From Marisa cornuarietis (taxonomy: Eukaryota; Mollusca; Gastropoda; Architaenioglossa; Ampullariidae): a stretch of 64,000 nucleotides of DNA. The DNA is taken from assembly GCA_004794655.1 (NCBI GenBank), contig SMMW01000018.1, positions 1,256,501-1,320,500 of the forward strand, written 5' to 3'. A program made the translations under genes and the position numbers. Below are positions 21,622 to 33,984 of this stretch, piece by piece (within the stretch, counting starts at the first letter, position 1; the number at the start of each line of letters is the position of its first letter). The notes under the pieces were generated by a model. That model was not told the DNA's origin and ran no database searches. It saw only the letters and a program-made list of their open reading frames with translations.

Positions 21622-24480
21622 ACATAAAATAGTAAGCCGATAGTTAGGGACACCTCACCATCACCTCAATAGACAGCCAGGAAGGCAGGCAATCAAACAA
21701 CGACCTACCTTATGCAGAGATAATATTGCAACGATACAGAAATAAATGTGTAGACCTATTATCTTATTAAAGGAAAGATCAATGAGAGCAAGAGAGAACA
21801 AGTGGGAAGAGACGGCAAAATTGCTTACTCTATTTTATTTCCTTGCGCACGTTTGGCATCCTATATTCTGTAGATTATGTGTCTGCGAGAGCTTTAATTT
21901 GTCAGCATGGATAAGAACAACCATCTTGGAGTCGAAATAGGACGCTGGGTGCGCAATAGATGCTCTTGTAAAAGTTATAATTTTGACTAGCAAACATAGT
22001 TTGGTTACTTTATTTATTTATTTATTTTTGATCAGTGATTCTCGAAAATTTTTCAAAATTGAGAACTCGCATTAAAGATCACAAAGGCTATAAGCTGCAA
22101 AGTCGTTACATTATCAGAAATACATCGAAAATCTCAAAAATCCAAATTAGAAAAACAAAGGAAAATTGCAGTAAAATACGCACGCACGCACTCTCTCTCC
22201 CTCCCTCTCTCTCTCATACACTCTTTCTCTCTCTGTCCCTCACTCACAAACAGGAAAGCGTCAATCAGCAAAGGTTTGCATATCTAGGTTGGTTGCCGAG
22301 GACACCCTGTCAAAGCTAAGTTTGCATATTAGGCTTACTCTAAGACTATAGCACACTTGTGTTCGGAACTGAACTCCGGTAGGTATCTTTGGAATACCTA
22401 CATTCCAAGCTGAACACAAAGTGTTCTCACACTGCGGGGCAACGCGCAGTCTCACGTGTATCCGAATGACGCAGTAGGTCACATGATGAGCGTGTGTTCA
22501 CTGTGCACTTGTTCACAGGACACTTTCTGAACACTTTGTGTGCACAGATCCAAGGCTTTGTTTTGTTAAGTCTACCGGGGTGAAAATGACTGGGTTGAAC
22601 CCTGAACTGCTTTCCCCAAACTGAATCAATAATTAACATATTGTCCCAGCTCCCTCGCTGGTCGAACCCTTGCCAACATAAACCAATCTACGTTCGATCA
22701 CGAGGTCTTATTTTTTTGAAACTCTTTCTGTGCTTGTGATGATGTTTGTAGACCTGTCTCGTAAAAACAAAAGGGTAGTGTTGACATACTTTGAGAAACA
22801 GTATTTTGTACCGAGATTACATTGTCATTTGGAAAAAGATTGCACCTTAGTAGGCCTTTACTGTGCTGGAAAAAATTATCAGCAGGTATCTTTTTGTTTC
22901 AAAAAAGAAAAGGGTGTGTCTGGAGCCAGATGGCCCCTTGTTTATTGAGGAGTGGTAACAGTTATTGTCTCCGCTGTGAAGGCAGTGCCGGGAGATGGGT
23001 CTGTTCACCTACAGGGGGGCAAATTGTGGTGTGCACAACGCTCCAACCTAGGACGGGCGTTCATATCTCTGTTCATACATATGAGTCTTCTCAAATGGCC
23101 CTAGAGGGTGAATTTTGTGGACGGTTTTGCGTAGAGAAGGAAGATACGACACTAATGCAATTAAAACCCTCAACTAATTGTAAGATTCGAAGCAATGATG
23201 TTCGCATTTCCTCCCTCCCCCAGCTCTTTTGCTTTTCTTGAAGTGTAATGCAACACGTGTGCCCTCGACGCGCGTACATATCCCATAACATTTGACTAAC
23301 GGAGTTAATTTAGATGCTTCACGTCGCCAGGACAACGCAACACCGTCGGTTGTGTAAAAATTACATACATTATAAGCATGATAAAGCGGTTTAGAACTTC
23401 TTAACAAAAGCTAATTTCCCTGTTAAGAAACCTAATTGTATTCTCTATTCTCTATTAAATATTAACACTTTAATCATTCATTTATTTGTCATTAACGTTT
23501 TTGCCCATTTCATTGGGTTATTTTAGACTGGGGCCCGGAATGGAATATGTCCCCCCCCTCCTCCCATTTGGCGCCCGATTACATCGTGACTACAAGGGAC
23601 GAATGGGATGTGGTAACAGGTCATAGCTTCGACATAGAATCCGTCCCCTGTCTTTAATTTTCGAGTCCAAAGTAATAAAAGACATTGTTTTGAAAAAAAT
23701 AGGATATTACTGTTGGAACTAAGGGATGACTGTCATCCGGCACTCTCTGCAGGACGGGCTGACTACAGAGTATGGTGGTGCTACTCCCATCCTTTGTTCC
23801 TGTTGCAAAGCCCTCAGCGTGCGCCATTTTAAAACCACGTGGCTGCAATCTCAAAACCAGACCGCTGCCCTAAACCGTACTGCTAGGAGACTGTTGTAAA
23901 GTTTTTTGTGAAAGGCAGCCGCGATAAACCCGATAACGACCCTCAAATCTAACGACAATAACGTTCGTTTTATGAGTTCTTCGGTGACGTCGTACAAAAC
24001 TACGTTCCTGTCTGCTGCGTCTGTTTCTGCAGAACGGACGGCGGTAGGAAGGAAGTGGAAGATAACCGACCTCCGTCGCTGCCATTTCGTCCGTCTGTCA
24101 TTTGTATTGTCCTCTCGCTGGTCTGTTCGGAACAGCAAACAAACAAGATGTCGCCGTAGGGAGCCTCCGCCGCATTCAGTGATTAAAAAAAAAAAAAGGC
24201 GCAGTAACTGAACAAGCGAAGTGGAAAACCGTTCAGCAATAACGGAGCAACTTCAAGGGAGGGAAATCGATAAACAGAATTGCGCCCACCTCCCTCCTGT
24301 CCTACCTCCCCGTCAACGTTGGAGGTAGAAGTTCTGAGTTGGACTAACCATAACGGCGCATCGTGATTCGTGTAGCCCACCAAAGCAAGAGATTTCTCTT
24401 ATTGCCTAACCCCCAAACAGCCTAAACAACTAAAACGAAACAAAGTAAAGCAATAACAAAAAAACAACAAAAAAAAACAA
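21622..24480. other. No gene recognised
   Basis: 22190-22245 is a CT-rich run. The 139-codon frame at 22822-23241 (plus) has ordinary composition but no motif, no splice context and no family match that I can see. C-rich and A-rich homopolymers occur at 23551 and 24184. The rest is single-copy-like. Confidence 0.5.
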
Positions 24481-24740
24481 ATAAAGGAGGCGCTAGTATC
24501 GTGCATGACCTGATGACGTCACGAGGAGCCCGGATGTCACCCTGTTCCCGCGCCGACGCTTTGTAGTATTAGCTGTGTCATTAGGATGTTTCCTCCAGCT
24601 GAAATGTGACGAACGGAAATGGACTTCTGCAAAGGCCGGAAACATCCTCCCTATCCAGCCTGGAAGCTGCAGCACTTGTCACCTTCGGTAGTGTTGTGCG
24701 AACATTAATTAGCCTTCATTAATTATTTGCAAGGAGCTCC
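24481..24740. promoter_or_regulatory. Candidate regulatory block with a CRE and an inverted repeat
   Basis: Nonrepetitive DNA containing a perfect CRE palindrome TGACGTCA (24514-24521). An 11-bp inverted repeat, AGGATGTTTCC (24583-24593) and GGAAACATCCT (24638-24648), lies downstream. Two ATTAATTA-type words follow near 24707-24725. The combination resembles an enhancer or promoter, but no transcript start or gene is visible nearby. Confidence 0.3.
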
Positions 24741-24816
24741 TTGTGCCAAGAACGCTTCCTCCGGCAGTTTGTTTTAACACCTTGAGTTCTATGCCCTTAG
24801 TGTTTATCTCCCTTCA

Positions 24817-24820
24817 CGTG

Positions 24821-24852
<32 letters not shown>

Positions 24853-24917
24853 TGCGTGTGTTAGAGAGGGAGAGAGAGAAGGAGAACCAAAAGCATACCC
24901 ACCACCACCACCACCAC
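24817..24917. repeat. Compound microsatellite (TG)n-(CGTG)n-(GA)n and (CCA)n
   Basis: TG units pass into six CGTG units and then a GA run up to about 24882. Six CCA/ACC units lie at 24898-24917. Confidence 0.93.
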
Positions 24918-27085
24918 AGAATGGTGTGCATTTTTTCATTCTTTCATTCATTAATTCATCCCAACCATTCATTCTCTAGAATCCTGTTTCCAGAAAAGCC
25001 ATGAATTCGAGAGTAAATTAGCCTTGTCTTCCGCACTCTCCTCCCAGCCCTGCCAATGTATCCTTAAATATCTCCCCGATCCCTTAATTCTGCTGTCACA
25101 AAATACCACCTTACTCCGTCCTTTCACACACGCAAACCCCCTCCTTATCCGCGCTCCCTCCTCTCTAACAGCCCTCCCCCACCTCTGTAAGGCCAAGTGG
25201 ACGTGTTCTTTAACGTCTCCACTACCCCTTTCTACCCCCCCAACCCTCTTTTCTTCTCCTCTTCCTCCTCCTTCGGTGCAAGCGAAGGGTCGAAGATCTG
25301 TCGCTCACCGCAACGCAGTGCACCGTACTGACCCCGCCCCCTTGACGCACAGCGCTGCATGCGATGCACGCGTTGCGGGGCACGTGACACTGCAGCGACC
25401 CTGGCGTAATGACGGCTGCAGGCATGTTTGCGGTCTCCTGCACCATCTGAAGTCATTTTTCAGAGTTTGTTTCATTTTTGTTTTATTTGATGGTGGGGGG
25501 GGGGCCTGCGATGACGTCTGGAATGTCTGCTTTTTCTTCCTCCGACCACCAGCACTACCCATGGAAGCGCCCCTTAGTGTTCTGCAAGTAATTAGCGCGC
25601 TATGCCAGTTCCTACAGCCAGCAGCTAGCAAGATGGTGCCACATGCCCACCGCCTGCAGATCTAGCAGTCGACATGGCCTTCACGTTTTTAGAAACCCTG
25701 TCAAGTTGTTTCTTTTTTATTTTAAAGCATTGACAAAAGTAAATCATCGGTTTAGACCGCCTCAGATGCCAGATGCTTCACCTGGGCTATTTCCTTTTAT
25801 GGACAAGGGGTTGGAAAAGCATGATCTGTTGATTAGCTTAATGGTCTGTTCTAAATAAGAAACGTAGTCATAAATATTTCACGATTAACATAAATTCTTC
25901 AAGCAAGCATCAGTATTTCTTTGAACGTTTCATTTATTTATTTATTTATTTTTTGTTCGTTCTATTCATTCTTTCTTTTCTTTCTTTCGTAATCATGTCC
26001 TCTTTTATTTAATATCACAGCGATCAGTTTGATTTTTCATTACCAAAAAGTAGCGTCGAAGATCCTAAAATTGCGCAGTCCACGCGTTGCTAATGAAAAC
26101 GCTTCAAATGTCAGGGTTACATGTTACAAATTTTAGCAGGGCCCAGTGGGACCTGCCGCAGCTCTCAATCAATGGTCTCTCCCAGTTGTCTCCTTTCCTA
26201 CACCTCTCGACACGCCCTCCTCCAAGAGAACAATAAAGGGTCCCGTTGCGGAGTAATGAGGGTCCAAAACTTCCTTTTCCGCAGTCTCAAAAGAAAGTAT
26301 CGATGGTGACCTTAAAGTAATGCGTTTCAAGTAGCTCTTCTCCGACATGCAGGGAAAAGCGGAAAAATACCAACTATTAGCCTCATCAGCAGCAACCAAG
26401 CCAGTGGTATCTTTTCTGCATTGTGGAAGACTAAGACAGCGATGTTTAAGTTAAGGCTTGAACTCAGATTACCAGGATTAAAAGGCTAAAAGATAGAATA
26501 ATTAAACTAGCGACAGACTGAGAACATTCTACTGGTCCTGTGAAGTGTATCTAGGATGGCGAAATGATGTCAACATTTTTTCAGATTGTGAAAAAAAAAT
26601 ACTTCTCCGTTCATTTAACATTTCTTTTGCTCAGAGTCAAAGACTCACTGAGAACATCTAACTGTTTAAAGCCTTTGAGGTCATATATTAATTTGTTCAG
26701 TCAACCATGCCTCCTCGATCTGTGGTTCTACTCTTGATGGCTTTCAAACATTTTCAAAAAATACCTCGACCAATTCTCGAAGAAGAAACGTCTCAGCAGC
26801 TCTCACAAACAATCAACGTGTCGAGAACGAAATTAGGATTTATTTTTGGGCAGGGTGGATTATCTTAATTAACAAAGAAAGTAAGACTGACATCTAAAAT
26901 ACAAAACCTCCAACATTTTCTGTAAAAGCTGTTACTTTTTTTTTAATTATCAAAAGTCGAAGGAATGTGGGATCAAAGATTATTTACCAGACGGTGTGAT
27001 ACAAAAGAGAAGAAAGAAGTAAAAATGTCCCGGTTACTTGTGGCTGTAGGGGCTGTGAGTGGTTCAGCGTGTCAAGACAGGTCAT
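24918..27085. other. No gene recognised; longest open frame in the window
   Basis: A 213-codon plus-strand frame (25024-25665) is rich in Ser/Pro/Leu from CT-rich DNA, includes a Gly run from a G10 tract at 25495, and matches no family. Two minus-strand frames overlap it, as expected for GC-rich stop-poor DNA. 25240-25270 is TCC-rich and 25930-25995 is T-rich. I do not call a gene. Confidence 0.45.
25567..25580 (-). promoter_or_regulatory. CTCF-like motif
   Basis: The minus strand reads ACACTAAGGGGCGC, one to two bases from the CTCF core. It lies in a locally GC-rich stretch. Confidence 0.28.
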
Positions 27086-27283
27086 GTGGAAGGTGAAGCC
27101 CAACCCTCATCTCCACACCGCTTTGTAGATAAATCAAAACCTTACGATGTTTTGCCACGGAAGGGAGGGGGGAAGAGTTTCCCGATCACAGGTTCCAGGT
27201 GAGACTCGACTATTGTGACAAGAGAGCTAACCTCTAGGTTAGATGCCCAGCAACCACTAGGCTAGACGCCCACTATTCATTAG
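27086..27283 (-). mobile_element. tRNA-headed SINE relic
   Basis: The minus strand starts at 27275 with GGGCGTCTAGCCTAGTGG (A box TAGCCTAGTGG). It then reads AACCTAGAGGTTAG and a weak B box, AATAGTCGAGTCTC. The body is diverged and its far end is uncertain. Its head abuts the LINE fragment that begins at 27284, so one may have inserted at the edge of the other. Confidence 0.5.
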
Positions 27284-27657
27284 TTACTTTGCTACAAGAC
27301 AGTGGAACTCACTTCCCTCCCATATCCGCCATCTACCCGCCATCGAATTCTCTAAACATGCACCAATCACCATAGTTATTAGTCGTGATTATAGTCCATT
27401 GACCTGTCCGTCTGCTTGTCTTCGTCTGCAGATTTATGACACTCTCCATCCTTATTTTTTTGTTCCCTGATTCCTCTTTATTTCTTCTATCTTTGTCTTT
27501 TATTACCTGACTGCATAGTTGTTTCTCCTTCCGTCCTTTGCATTCTGTCCATGTCTCCTACTTGTCTTAAGCGCTGAGACCATGCTCCATCGTCGGCGTG
27601 ATTATATACTATGTAAATCTCACGATTATTATTATTATTATGATTATGATTATTATA
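27284..27657 (+). mobile_element. Second copy of the LINE seen at 291, 5'-truncated
   Basis: The plus strand encodes TRQWNSLPSHIRHLP, then AIEFSKHA. This aligns with AAKQWNSLF, PHLPTTESFKSA of the first copy. The 3' UTR shares TAAGCGCTGAGACCATGC, then GATTATATACTATGTAAAT, and ends in (ATT)n at about 27630-27645. It is shorter than the first copy (about 370 bp) and its frame is disrupted. Confidence 0.8.
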
Positions 27658-28789
27658 ACTACTAGACTAGGTGCCTCTCCCTGACACAGATCACACAGTC
27701 CCGTTGTGTGGAGTCTACTGCTGTCGTCTTCTTTACTGAACGATTATTTCCCGCCTTCCCGCCTTCTCTGTTTGCCCTCTGACCTTTATAAGCAATTTAT
27801 ATGTATGGCAAAGAACTCTCGTCAGTACGACCACGGGCTTCACATCAGTCGTTGTTAGACCTGTTGTCGCACTTGTTAGTTTTTTTTTTTAACGAGGCTG
27901 CTGTCTACAACGTTTATTTTTGTTCGCGTCTGCTTGTTGTTGTCGGACCTTTTGTTTAAGTCTGTTTGCCTCTGTCTTGTTAGTGTGCGGGCTACTGGAG
28001 GCAGACAAATACCAGGATGGACATATGTAGAAAAGTACAGGAGGGAGATGCAGAGGCAGGAAGTTGGTGAATGAGAGGGACGATTTCACTACTGAGGTCG
28101 CAAAGGCAAGATTCTTTTGATTCAAAAAAAAACCCACCCAGCTGGCTGTCTACAATTTGTTCAGAGTTGCAAAGTGTGGGGACTGGATGCGGGATAGCAG
28201 TACAAAGACCTGCTAGCTGAATTAGTACCCACATGCATCTCAGGAACATTTGAATGTAAAACCAAAAAAGAAACCCCCAAAAAACTCACAAACGATGACC
28301 TGCCTCTTGATAAAACACAGCCTCCACCACGCCAGCAGCTCATTTCTGCAGCCGGGGGTGGCTAAAAGAACACCACGGAGCAAAGGGGACAGCACTGACT
28401 GACCTCTCCACACTGACACCCTTATCCCTTTACATTATCCTGTCTTAATGCTCTTTTCTACCCACACGTACTCCACCCATACACCTCCCTGCTCTCCCTA
28501 CAGACTAATCTAACTAGGGCACGGGGATGGGGAGGTAGCTGCTGTCCATTTGTAGCTGACCAACTTTATACTTGAGCTGATATTTTATCTTCTGACCACA
28601 CCGGATAATTAGCCATCTCGGGGACTCAAGTTACTTCCCCTGGACGTCGCCAATTCCCCTTTTCTCTCTATCTATCTATCCGCTCTCATAGACTTGCAAA
28701 TACAACTTCCAAATGATGCTGCCGACGTCTGAAGGTGCAGCAGTCCCTAGGATCTAGCGGTATCGTCAATGTGAAACAGTAAGCCTCAG
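27658..28789. other. No gene recognised
   Basis: Single-copy-like DNA; three overlapping minus-strand frames (27889-28343) have no motif. A (CTAT)4 run lies at 28666-28681. Confidence 0.5.
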
Positions 28790-28951
28790 GGGCTAGTTGC
28801 ACAACACATTTCTAATTTCAAACACTTTTAGGCCATAAATCTATTTAGATAATCAGTTGAAAGTGCACACCACAATTTTAGAATTTTTAAAACTAAAACT
28901 GCTTTAAGTAAGACAGTTTTAAGATTTAAAAACATGTTGTGCAACCTGCGC
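28790..28951 (-). mobile_element. MITE copy 2 (162 bp), internally deleted, CAG target-site duplication
   Basis: In reverse orientation it matches the copies at 19052 and 36948 at both ends. It lacks about 100 bp of the middle: the reverse complement joins CTTAAAACTGT directly to CTTACTTAAAGCAG. The outer ends, GGGCTAGTTGCACAACACA and GTTGTGCAACCTGCGC, are more diverged than in the other copies. CAG flanks both sides (28787-28789 and 28952-28954). Confidence 0.9.
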
Positions 28952-28995
28952 CAGGTCTTCTTCAGGGTCACCAAGTTCTCATTTCCTCTGTTTTT

Positions 28996-29075
28996 CTTTG
29001 TTTGTTTGTTTGTTTGTTTGTTTGTTTCTTCTTTCTTTGTTTTTTTTCCTTCTTTGTTTCTTTCTTTGTGCGCTA
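28996..29075. repeat. (TTTG)n and T-rich run
   Basis: Eight TTTG units at 28996-29028 followed by T/C-rich sequence. Confidence 0.9.
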
Positions 29076-29187
29076 TAGTTTACATAATGGCTGTAACTTA
29101 GGCGTCTCATTTATCATATACTGCCATGTATGATTGTAATCTCTTGCGGGCTACTTCTGTCCCGTTTTTCACCCATTCCAATCTCAC

Positions 29188-29355
29188 GTTTAAGTCCAAA
29201 CAACCTTTCTTTCTCGTTTACTGATGGTTTATCCCCGGGTGTCCCAACTACCTTTCTTTTATTTGTATCGATGTTTTATCCCCGGCTGTCCAAACTACCT
29301 TTCTTTAATGAGGCTTTAGCCTGGCTATACAAATTGCCTTTCACTATACTGATTT
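29188..29355. repeat. Degenerate tandem repeat, about 48-bp unit
   Basis: Three increasingly diverged units containing GTTTATCCCCGGGTGTCC, then AACTACCTTTCTTT. The second copy (GTTTTATCCCCGGCTGTCC) is clear; the third (CCTGGCTATAC, then AATTGCCTTTC) is weak. Confidence 0.7.
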
Positions 29356-31878
29356 TTTTTTCTCTGTTAGGTCTGTTCGATACTTCGTTTATTTTTCTAA
29401 GACTTCAGCTCAATCCCTGCATCAAAATTTCTGAATAGTGTCTAAAAAGCAAATATTCAACGAGAAAATTTTTATTTGACTTGCGTTTGTGAAGGCCAGA
29501 AGAGGATTCAAATTTTTCAGCGAAGTTAATTCTTGATGGCAAGGTTTCCCGGATATGGACATTCTTTCAGTAGTATAATACACAAATTGTCTTTCTTTAC
29601 CGTCTCCTTCATATCAGAGTTTTGTTTGAACAAAAGCAGTAGCTAGTCAATAAACAATTGGCTTGGGAAGTGTTGACCAGTTCCCTACACTTTAAACATC
29701 CCAGAAGAAAAAAAAACATATACTAACATAAAGACATCTTGAAGGGTTACATGGATGTTTCTCAGAAATTTGACTTCCACTCTGCTGAGTGCGAAAGCAC
29801 ACTTCACGATTAAGGGTCAAAAAACAACGAAACTTTTATGGCTTTATTGTCAGGAGAGCAGACGAGGATCTTTGTTGTTAGAGCGGCACCTGTACAGGAA
29901 GGTTCAGCGTCGAAGTTCAAATGTCGTTTCCCTCAGCGTCACTACGAAAATAATACAAGAAACTAATTTCAAAGGTGTGAAGTTAATAATCATTTCCTCT
30001 AATTTCCGAAATCGCATGCTATTTGTTATCTGACCGTATAAAACGAATCGGTATGAGTCAGGGAAATGTGATGCCATAATTGTGGCAGTAACGAGGCTGC
30101 GAGTTAGCGACGACAGTTTGGTGATACGTCACTAATGAGACTGCTGGATGACAAGGTGGTTCCGTGGTATGAGGCTTCCATGCTGGAGTCGACGCCAGGC
30201 GGTGAAGGCTACTTACACTTGAATGGCAGATCATTCAACGTTGGGAACAAAAAGAGTAAAATGCTTGAGGCTGATTACGGTGAGAAAACTGATGGCTGCC
30301 ATGTAAAAGTGCAAGCAAACTACGATGTATGCTTGGTTCTCTGCCAGCAAATGAGTCATGAGCTCCGACAGGGGGGAGGGAAATATAATTTGATATAGAT
30401 ACAGACGGACACAAAGAAAGAGAATATTTATATCATGTCTACCTGGTAAAACATTTATATCATGCGTACATCCTATATACGTCCCCTATACACTGTAGGT
30501 TGTTAATACCATACAGTTATCTTACTTAACTATCACAAACGGATAAGGTAGAGTAAGCACACTCACTTATATTAAGAAAACTGATATATCACAAGAAACA
30601 TTCACTGAAGCACGGGTGACAAAGAATGAGAGACTGGCAAGCAACTGGACAAACAGACTGCAGTAACAATGGACAATAGCGATGACAATATTGTATTTAC
30701 ACTAAAGGGGGATATTCTATACTACTACAATAATAACGGTGTACATGGTTAAAAAAAGAAAATGATTTTAAAAGAATACGAAACGTGGTGAAATGAGTAA
30801 TTCTGCATATGTGCAAGATACTTACGTACATTGAGTCTTGTGGCAGGTATGAAAGGTATAAAGATTTTTGATTTGTTGTAAACGTTTGATGTTACTTCTC
30901 GTATTACGATGATGTTTGTCATTGGTGGTGGCTGATCTTTGCAGGAAAATTGGGAATTTTGCTAGAAAACTTTCAGGAACGCTTATTAGAAGTGTAGACT
31001 TGCCTCCAATGACCGAAAGAGCGGCAAGACAAGATAGTGAAAGGTGGTCCAGCGGCTCAAATTATCTGCCGCGCGTCACCCGCCAAACCAAACGGACGGC
31101 ATTCTCTTTTGCTTCATTACTCTTTTATCGCACACTGCATCGGTCGATAATGTATTACGCATCACCTGCACGACGGACAAATCACCGGCAAATACAACCT
31201 TTGAAGCTGATCAAAGAAACAGGGGGAGGAAAAAACCCACCATCCAGACAGACAAAAGCTTTGAACCATTGTGTAAACCCGTGGTCCGTAGCTTGCTCTA
31301 CATCGAAATGGGAGGATCAAAAATTCATTTAGCTGTCCAGGGGGAGGGACACGGCGATCAGCCAAGAGATTAGAGGCCATGGACGAGGACTGCCGTGTGG
31401 TTAGCTTGATGCCGTAAGGACTTCGCACTGACCACGTGGGCTTCACCCCCCCCCCCGCAGCGTAATGTTTTGATTACAGGAGTTGTCCTTCCATTTGACG
31501 CGCGTGCTTGTCAAATATTTGACCAGCAGATGAAGTGTGGTATGGCTGTAGTCCTCCGACATAACCGGTGGCGGATCTCCCCTGCAGGAAGGCGAGAATA
31601 AAGAGGTCGAACGGCATTGTGGGAAATATAAAAATAATGACGACATGTCAGGGCTCGCGCAGTCTCATTCTGCTCTCCTCTGTCACATGTCCGCATCATT
31701 TAACTCTTTTCAGAAATCATTGATCCCCCCTTGTTTGTGTTTAGCGTCTCTTTTGATTGTATGTTTCCTCTACATTTTCCAGCCAGGAAAGCAATCAGGA
31801 AGAGCTAATGTTGTTAACTTATTTTTTAGCAAACAAAAACAAAAACAAAGAACTAAAGTGAGTCCATTTTCTCTGTAT
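29356..31878. other. No gene recognised
   Basis: Frames at 29755-30033, 30135-30398 and 30916-31332 (plus) have balanced composition but no motif, signal peptide or family pattern I can name. The last overlaps another plus-strand frame at 31044-31373, which argues against either. A C10 tract sits at 31447-31456. Confidence 0.45.
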
Positions 31879-31983
31879 ACTGTAAACATGACATACACGT
31901 CATATGCTATGCTGTAAAAGCTGTAAACATGACTTAAACATGTTGTAAGCATGACATACATGCTATATGCTATGGTGTAAGCG
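31879..31983. repeat. Short tandem repeat around CTGTAAACATGACATACA
   Basis: Three units start near 31879, 31920 and 31942. Each holds TGTAARCATGACWTA; two also hold ATATGCTATG. Confidence 0.72.
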
Positions 31984-33479
31984 ATTCCCCCTACATGCAT
32001 GACACACTCACTGACTCCATGCCTACCACAACTGTTAATAACTTGAGAATTCCTGACATCAGGTTCGACTTTTATGTAATCTGTCACAACGTTTGTAACT
32101 ACGTCATGATTCAACGTTCAAATCTGCTTCCAGTTACCAACTGCTACCTCTTGTACATTTTCTAAAATTTCCTCTCCTACTGAGTAATGCATCTTGTTAC
32201 TGTATCTTTTGCTGTTTACTTTTTTTCTTTAGGGTGAAATATAAAAAAATAACTCTGCTAGCATATCCTATTCCCATTGTTAATTAAAAAAAACGTCGTT
32301 TGCATGTTCTCATTCTTGTCATTCCTTCTTTCCCGCTCCCTCCCTCGAGTTGTCTTCTTTGTTCCCTATTTGCGAGTCTGCCCGTGTGCGACAGAAAGAA
32401 AAGAAGAAAGAAAAGAAAAGAAGAAAGAAAGAGTGGGATGATGAATATAGGAAGAGATGCAAGCTGCCTTGGGTGAGGGGTTCAATTATATGGTGCACAT
32501 ACAGGCGTCCAGTGTGAGGGGGAAAAATTGCACGATGTCTCCTGCACGCACCCTCGCCACGATGCCGTTGTATCTCTAGGAAGACACCCGGCACGCTTGC
32601 TGTCAAAGCTCTCCATTACAGACTGTACAAGTCAGTGGGTGTTTCTCTCGTTTTGTCAAAGTGTTTCTGAATATCCTACCCAACGGCGAAACGTCCCGAC
32701 CATTGTAAGAAATATACTTACTGGTCTTTAACCCATTAAGACCCAGTTACCCGCTTTGGATTGTAATGGCAAGAAGTTTCGCAGTTTTAATCGTTAATGA
32801 TAAGGATCATTTGTCCAAACTACAGCTTACTTTCACCTATCAGCAACTATTTAAATCGTCTATTTGGCCTTGTACAAGAAATATTGTTCAATCTTGCTGG
32901 AGTATTTTGAAACAAGAATTAAGTCTACGCAAAGCAGAAGTGTCCCACTCACTGGCTTTGTTAATAATAACAATAATAATAATAATAATAATAATAATTG
33001 CAAAATAAAGACTAATTGTGGCGCAATAACCTCGAATTTTACTTGCTCTAATGCATTTCACTTTGTTAAGATTGATTTTGTCAAGACAAAGATGGCTGGT
33101 TCACATCCCCATCTCTCCCACCCCCCAGAAAAAAATTAAATAATCTGGCCAGGTAACCTGTCAACTCGCATCATCGCTCACCCTTCTGCATCAATTCAAA
33201 AAACAAAACAAAACAAAAACCGTGCTACTTTGATTTCGATGCCCAGTTATTTGAGCAAGTTTTCTTTGACCGGCTCTCACAAGGATCAAAAGATGGTGGG
33301 GGGGGGGGAAAATAGCCTCCTGCAACCGAGCGTGTACTTGTCAAGACCTCAAAGCATCCTCTCTAATAATTGTCGCTCCCATTTCTTTACAGCGATTTCA
33401 GATTAGTCCTAATGGTCATAACAGTATCAATATTTTCCCTGCTATAGGGACCTTTTTCGAACTTTCAGTCGCGAAACCC
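31984..33479. other. No gene recognised
   Basis: Includes a GAAA-rich run at 32389-32431, an (AAT)n run at 32961-32999 and a G-rich run at 33296-33309. No coding signature was seen. Confidence 0.5.
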
Positions 33480-33660
33480 TTTCCTCCCGAATAGCAGACC
33501 ATCGACCGGCGGCGGTGTGCGCATTGTCGTGCGCAAGCGCGTGAGAGTGGCTAGCTGTGCCTGCGCGCGCCAAAGGCTACGGGAGGCAGGGGGGGGGGCG
33601 GCGCGCGGGTTGAGGTTAACGTAGGAGGGGGGCTACGGTGGGTCTGGGGCCGAGGACATC
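33480..33660. promoter_or_regulatory. CpG-rich patch
   Basis: A locally GC-rich stretch with many CpGs (CGACCGGCGGCGG, GTGCGCAAGCGCGTGAG, GCGCGCGCC, GGCGGCGCGCGGG) in an otherwise CpG-poor region. TGCGCA occurs twice, near 33518 and 33529. It could be an unmethylated promoter or only a GC-rich low-complexity area. No gene start is visible downstream. Confidence 0.3.
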
Positions 33661-33743
33661 GTTGTCGAGAGAGAGAGAAGTTTGGTTCGCTGTCAGTATG
33701 CTCACATCCTAGCAACGCCCCGCAAGGCCCGTCTCAGCAGTCA

Positions 33744-33909
33744 ATGGTGTGTATATATGTATGTAGGTGTGTGTGGGTGTGTATGTACATGTGCGTGCGT
33801 GCGTGTATACCTGGAAGGGGAGGGGTTGAAATAGTTGGGGAAGTGTGACGATCGTGGTCTCAGGGTGGTTTGAGCGCGTGTATGTGGGCGTCTGTTTGCA
33901 TGTGTGTAT

Positions 33910-33970
<61 letters not shown>

Positions 33971-33984
33971 CGCGAGAAAGAGAG
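33744..33984. repeat. Interrupted (TG)n region
   Basis: TG with TATG/GGTG/CGTG interruptions at 33744-33805, then a long run at 33899-33984. Minus-strand poly-HT frames are artefacts. Confidence 0.92.

Noticed and set aside
22822..23241. 139-codon plus-strand frame with Cys residues
   Set aside because: Cys spacing fits no zinc finger or secreted-peptide pattern I know, and there is no signal peptide.
25024..25665. 213-codon open frame, the longest in the window
   Set aside because: It lies in CT- and GC-rich, stop-poor DNA with several overlapping minus-strand frames, has Ser/Pro runs and a Gly run from a G10 tract, and shows no family motif.
30916..31373. Two overlapping plus-strand frames of 138 and 109 codons
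   Set aside because: They occupy the same DNA in different frames, and neither shows a family pattern.
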